Notes under the pieces: generated by a model
The model's database searches: none
Told to the model about the DNA's origin: nothing
What the model saw: the letters and a program-made list of their open reading frames with translations, nothing else
Origin: Xanthobacteraceae bacterium
Lineage (GTDB): Bacteria; Pseudomonadota; Alphaproteobacteria; Rhizobiales; Xanthobacteraceae
Direction: 5' to 3'
Length of the DNA: 11,622 nucleotides
Assembly (NCBI GenBank): GCA_030039105.1
Contig: JASHQO010000193.1
Coordinates: 1 to 11,622, forward strand
Program-made: the position numbers and the translations under genes
Shown: positions 6,246-11,622 of the stretch, piece after piece
Numbering within the stretch: position 1 is the stretch's first letter
How the letters are laid out: the number at the start of each line of letters is the position of its first letter

Positions 6246-6857
6246 CTAGCCTCCTCCGGGCGGTTGCGGGCTGCCCGCCGCCACCGGTTGCTCCGGCGGC
6301 TTCGCCGGATAGAAGGTGTAGGAGAGCGTGATCATGTTGGTGCCGTCCTGCTCGGAATCCTTGGCGAGCTTGGGATCGACATAGAACACCACCGCCATGT
6401 CGCGGGTCTCGCCCGGCTTGAGCGTCTGCTGGGTGAAGCAGAAGCAGTTGATCTTCTCGAAATAGATGCCGACGGTCGGCGGGCTGACGTTGTAGGCGGC
6501 CTGGCCGGTGGTGACGCGCGCGGCCTGGTTGATGACCTTGTAATACACCGTGACCACCTCGCCGAGCCTGACGTCGATGGTGCGCCGCTCGGGCTGGAAA
6601 TCCCAGGGCAGGCCGGAGCTGACGTTGGAGTCGAAATAGACCGTGATCTTGCGGTCGGAGGTCTGCTTCGGCGCGACGTGAGCGCGCTGCGTGGTGCCGC
6701 CGTAGCCGGTGGTGCGGCAGAACCAGTTGTAGAACGGCACCGCGGCGAACGAGGCGCCGACCATCAACGCCACCACGGCGCCGCAGGTGAACGCGATGAC
6801 GAGATCGCGGCGGCTCGCGGCGCCTCTTTGCTGTCCTTGCGGCATCGGTTCCTGCAT
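6246..6857 (-). CDS. ctaG: cytochrome c oxidase assembly protein CtaG (Cox11)
   Basis: A 203-residue copper chaperone that loads the CuB site of subunit I. Seen: a single N-terminal membrane helix (about 19-40), then [17 protein letters not shown] with Cys47, the conserved membrane-proximal cysteine. The immunoglobulin-like periplasmic domain carries the copper motif CFCF (138-141; Cys138 and Cys140) and ends with the usual [11 protein letters not shown]. The Pro/Gly-rich tail (185-203) is disordered in appearance. The ATG at 6857 has GGAG close upstream; a second ATG at 6845 with AGGAA is an alternative. Ten bases separate it from coxF. In alphaproteobacteria CtaG is usually encoded within the cox operon, as here. 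Confidence 0.96.
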   Translation of the reverse strand: MQEPMPQGQQRGAASRRDLVIAFTCGAVVALMVGASFAAVPFYNWFCRTTGYGGTTQRAHVAPKQTSDRKITVYFDSNVSSGLPWDFQPERRTIDVRLGEVVTVYYKVINQAARVTTGQAAYNVSPPTVGIYFEKINCFCFTQQTLKPGETRDMAVVFYVDPKLAKDSEQDGTNMITLSYTFYPAKPPEQPVAAGSPQPPGGG

Positions 6858-6867
6858 CGCTCCGCCC

Positions 6868-7052
6868 TTACATCGGCCGCGTCAGCACGTTGCCGCCGAG
6901 CTTCACCAGGGTGACGACGAAGATCACGATAACGAAGGCGCCGAGCGCCAGCGCGATCGCGATCGAGCGTGCGCGGCGGGCGCGCAACTGCGCTTCCGTC
7001 AACCTGATGCCCGTCTCCGGCTTGTCGGCTTGGTTCATGGCGCCGCTCATGG

Positions 7053-7056
<4 letters not shown>
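6868..7056 (-). CDS. coxF: small single-helix membrane protein, CoxF-like
   Basis: A 62-residue protein with a charged N-terminal half, [13 protein letters not shown] (18-30), and one membrane helix (about 31-51), [20 protein letters not shown]. It ends with [11 protein letters not shown]. Small proteins of this shape between ctaB and ctaG are annotated CoxF or 'cytochrome c oxidase subunit CoxF' in many rhizobia. Their role in assembly is not clear. The ATG at 7056 overlaps the ctaB stop as ATGA. ATGs at 7050 and 7038 are alternatives, giving MSGAMNQ and MNQADKPE, and none has a strong ribosome-binding site, which favours coupling to ctaB. The name rests on position and shape more than on sequence motif. 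Confidence 0.82.
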
Positions 7057-9646
<2,590 letters not shown>

Positions 9647-10495
9647 TCAGTGTGCAGCGGCGCTGGCTGCCACCATGGTCGGCGGCGCGCTGTCGTCGCT
9701 GGCGTATTTCTTTTTCGCGTCGGCCACCCAGGCGGTGAAGTCGGCGTCGTTCACCACCCGCACCGTGATCGGCATGAAGCCGTGATCCTTGCCGCACAGC
9801 TCCGAGCATTGGCCGTGGAACAAGCCGGTGACGGTCGCCTTGAACCAGGTGTCGTTGATGCGGCCCGGTACGGCGTCGATCTTGATGCCGAACGACGGCA
9901 CGGCGAACGAGTGGATGACGTCGGCGCCGGTCACCAGCACGTGGATCACCTTGTTGACCGGCACCACCATCTCGTTGTCGACGGTGAGCAGCCGGAGCTG
10001 GCCGGGCTTGAGGTCTTTGTCCGGGACGATCAGCGAGTCGAATTCGAAGTTGCCGTTGTCGGGATAGGCGTAGCTCCAGTACCACTGCTTGCCGGTCGCC
10101 TTGATGGTGAGGTCCGGCGTCGGCACGTCGAGCTCGGTGAACAACAGCCGGAACGACGGGATGGCGATCAGCACCAGGATCAGCACCGGCACGATGGTCC
10201 AGAGAACTTCGAGCGGCGTGTTGTGGGTGGTGCGCGACGGGGTCGGATTGGCCCGCGCGTTGAAGCGGATAATGATGGTGATGAGCAGCGCCAGGACGAA
10301 GGCGGTGATCGCCACGACGATCACGAGCACAAAGGTGTGGAAGCCGATGATGTCCGCCATGACCGGAGAGCCCGCGTCCTGCAGGCCGATCTGCCAGGGC
10401 GTCGGCTGGCCGAGCCCGGCATAGGCCGCGCCGGCGCCGGCGCACAGCGCCGCGACGGTCACCGCAATGGCGGTCAAGGGTGAGAACACCTTCAT
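9647..10495 (-). CDS. coxB: cytochrome c oxidase subunit II
   Basis: A 282-residue membrane-anchored subunit that accepts electrons from cytochrome c at the binuclear CuA centre. Seen: a signal peptide ending about AAYA (26), two membrane helices (about 50-77 and 97-117) and the aromatic electron-entry patch KQWYWSYAYP (136-145). The full CuA set is present: His195, Cys230, Glu232, Cys234, His238 and Met241 (HGQCSELCGKDHGFM). There is no C-terminal cytochrome c domain, so this is a plain aa3 and not a caa3 subunit. The ATG at 10495 has GGGAGAG just upstream and begins the signal peptide; the open frame continuing to 10666 is disregarded. It is the first gene of the operon, so the promoter should lie in 10496-10903. 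Confidence 0.98.
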   Translation of the reverse strand: MKVFSPLTAIAVTVAALCAGAGAAYAGLGQPTPWQIGLQDAGSPVMADIIGFHTFVLVIVVAITAFVLALLITIIIRFNARANPTPSRTTHNTPLEVLWTIVPVLILVLIAIPSFRLLFTELDVPTPDLTIKATGKQWYWSYAYPDNGNFEFDSLIVPDKDLKPGQLRLLTVDNEMVVPVNKVIHVLVTGADVIHSFAVPSFGIKIDAVPGRINDTWFKATVTGLFHGQCSELCGKDHGFMPITVRVVNDADFTAWVADAKKKYASDDSAPPTMVAASAAAH

Positions 10496-10903
10496 CTGTC
10501 TCTCTGCTCCCTGTTGCTTTAGCTCTCGGGTCACGACCGTCGACGGACCGCACGAATTGCGCCGACCGCAGCAGCATGACGCCGCCTGCGTCCGGCGGGG
10601 CTTGCGCCACGGTTCTGGTTGGCAGGCGTCGGCGGGATGGGGAAATCCCAGCCCCTCAAACCACAAATCCGGCTCTGCTGCAATGCACTCTTAACCGTGA
10701 TGCGTCGGCTCTGGATAAGCACTGTGCGTGGCCTGTTTCGGGCGGTCGAAGGGAACCTTTGTCGACCTTCGGCCGGCCACAATGCCTTGATTTGGATCAA
10801 TCTTGACACTGCGGGCTCACCATGTACGCAGGCTGCGCCGGCAGGCCGGCCCGATGATTCGCGGCGGCGCGCCGGGGGCGGCTCGGCCAAGGGAAACACC
10901 ACC
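10496..10903. other. divergent regulatory region between coxB and ialB
   Basis: This 408-base stretch has no credible gene. It must hold the promoters for the cox operon (minus) and ialB (plus). The clearest signal is the FNR/FixK-type palindrome at 10787-10800. I found no convincing -35/-10 pair for coxB; the best is TTATCC, 17 bases, GTTAAG on the minus strand around 10690-10720, at 3 of 6 for each box. On the plus strand a TTGACA occurs at 10803-10808 without a good -10. GC-rich short palindromes (GGCCGGCC at 10771-10778; two GCCGGC copies at 10837-10850) have no clear role. Confidence 0.6.
10787..10800. promoter_or_regulatory. FNR/FixK-type operator
   Basis: TTGATTTGGATCAA is a perfect TTGAT-N4-ATCAA palindrome, the consensus bound by FNR, FixK and related CRP-family oxygen- or redox-responsive regulators. 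Its centre is about 110 bases before the ialB ATG and about 298 bases before the coxB ATG. If it activated ialB from the usual -41.5 position, transcription would begin near 10835. A TTGACA at 10803-10808 overlaps the region where RNA polymerase would sit. It could instead affect the cox operon, whose promoter position is unknown. The match is seen; the regulator and target are inferred. Confidence 0.65.
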
Positions 10904-11467
10904 ATGGCGACATTCCAAGCGGCGTGCCGGGTGACGTGCCAGGCAGCGTGTCACATGGCGCGGTGGATGCGGCGAAACGTCCTCGGCGCCGTCCTCGCCA
11001 TGGCGGCACTGACCGCGTGCGCGGCTGCCGCGGCCGCCCAGGGCGCGGTGCGCTCGGTCCACGGCGACTGGCAGATCCGCTGCGAGACGCCGGCCGGTGC
11101 CCAGGCCGAGCAATGCGCGCTGATGCAGAGCGTGACCGCCGAAGACCGGCCCAATGTCGGGCTCACCGTCATCGTGCTGAAGACCGCCGATCAGAAGAGC
11201 AAGCTGATGCGCGTGGTCGCGCCGCTCGGCGTGCTGATCCCGTCCGGGCTCGGCCTGAAGATCGACAATACCGACGTCGGCCGCGCCGGCTTCGTGCGCT
11301 GCCTGCCCAACGGCTGCATTGCCGAAGTAGTTATGGACGACAACCTGATCGCCAAATTGCGCAACGGCCAGACCTCGACCTTCATCATTTTCCAGACGCC
11401 CGAGGAAGGCATCGGCTTTCCCATGAGCCTGAAAGGCTTTGGCGAGGGGTTTGACCAATTGCCGTAA
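10904..11467 (+). CDS. IalB-family exported protein (invasion associated locus B)
   Basis: A 187-residue protein of the IalB family. Seen: an N-terminal region with a hydrophobic export signal (about 25-46). The mature domain begins at VHGDWQIRC and has four cysteines in two local pairs (Cys60/Cys71 and Cys133/Cys138), typical of the family, plus GRAGFVRCLPNGCIAEV and the closing GFPMSLKGFGEGFDQL. Known: IalB was named from Bartonella, where it aids erythrocyte invasion, but homologues are general envelope proteins in free-living rhizobia with no settled function. The export signal contains LTAC (36-39), which also fits a lipobox. The ATG at 10904 has AGGGA nine bases upstream; ATGs at 10955 and 10967 would give shorter, more standard signal peptides. 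It is divergent from the cox operon. Confidence 0.88.
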   Translation: MATFQAACRVTCQAACHMARWMRRNVLGAVLAMAALTACAAAAAAQGAVRSVHGDWQIRCETPAGAQAEQCALMQSVTAEDRPNVGLTVIVLKTADQKSKLMRVVAPLGVLIPSGLGLKIDNTDVGRAGFVRCLPNGCIAEVVMDDNLIAKLRNGQTSTFIIFQTPEEGIGFPMSLKGFGEGFDQLP

Positions 11468-11545
11468 TGCGCCCCACGCGGCATCGGCGACAATTGACGC
11501 ACCGACCCGGACGCTTACCCTCGCCGTCAAAACGGGAGGAAGCTC

Positions 11546-11622
11546 GTGAGCGTAAGCCGCACGATCGTCGCCGCCGCCGGAATGCTGTTCGCCGTCGCCG
11601 CGGCAACGTCCGCCGCGCAGGC
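11546..11622 (+). CDS. N-terminus of an exported protein, cut by the window edge
   Basis: A GTG at 11546 is preceded by a strong GGGAGGA six bases upstream. It opens 25 codons reading MSVSRTIVAAAGMLFAVAAATSAAQA up to the last bases. Residues 1-26 look like a Sec signal peptide: Arg5, a hydrophobic core and an Ala-rich cleavage region. It lies 78 bases after ialB on the same strand, so the two may be cotranscribed; no terminator is visible between them. Nothing of the mature protein is present, so the family cannot be named. Confidence 0.65.
   Translation, partial: MSVSRTIVAAAGMLFAVAAATSAAQ

Noticed and set aside
5000..6331. A 443-codon plus-strand frame opposite coxC and its flanks
   Set aside because: It crosses intergenic DNA and antisense coxC, and the product has no family features.
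10496..10666. N-terminal extension of coxB
   Set aside because: The added residues are not protein-like, whereas the ATG at 10495 has a ribosome-binding site and directly begins a signal peptide.
10531..10905. A 124-codon minus-strand frame in the coxB upstream region
   Set aside because: Its product is Arg/Pro/Ala-rich with no domain or good ribosome-binding site, and it overlaps the operator and the ialB start region.

Overview
The window is a GC-rich alphaproteobacterial chromosome segment. Gene content and order (coxB-coxA-ctaB-coxF-ctaG-coxC-DUF983-surf1, then thrC, an M16 peptidase and a RimJ-type acetyltransferase, with an ialB-family gene diverging upstream) and the style of its intergenic palindromic repeats point to the Hyphomicrobiales, most likely a Bradyrhizobium/Rhodopseudomonas relative. 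This placement comes from recognised families and remembered gene order, not from a database search.

Layout, left to right. 1-291 (minus): 5' part of a Ser/Thr-rich lipoprotein cut by the window edge. 292-577: intergenic, with a candidate lipoprotein promoter and a nested palindromic repeat. 578-3869 (minus): a compact group transcribed thrC -> M16 zinc peptidase -> GNAT acetyltransferase. About 3945-3986: a predicted intrinsic terminator overlapping the surf1 stop codon. 3959-10495 (minus): the aa3-type cytochrome c oxidase operon, transcribed coxB (subunit II) -> coxA (subunit I) -> ctaB (heme O synthase) -> small membrane protein CoxF -> ctaG (Cox11 copper chaperone) -> coxC (subunit III) -> DUF983 zinc-ribbon membrane protein -> surf1. 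A 196-base hairpin-rich gap separates coxC from DUF983. 10496-10903: divergent regulatory region with a perfect FNR/FixK-type palindrome. 10904-11467 (plus): IalB-family exported protein. From 11546 (plus): signal peptide of a further exported protein that runs off the edge.

The cox genes form one functional unit. CoxB takes electrons from cytochrome c at CuA, CoxA holds heme a, heme a3-CuB and the D and K proton channels, and CoxC stabilises the core. CtaB makes heme O (the heme A synthase CtaA is not in the window), CtaG delivers copper to CuB, and Surf1 helps insert heme a. All catalytic and metal-binding residues I checked in CoxA, CoxB, CtaG and CtaB are present. Several genes are joined by 4-base stop/start overlaps (coxA/ctaB, ctaB/coxF, DUF983/surf1, thrC/M16).

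I see no undescribed system. This is mostly conserved housekeeping DNA. The points most worth a second look are the FNR/FixK box between the cox operon and ialB, the palindromic repeats, the structured coxC leader and the terminator across the surf1 stop codon.
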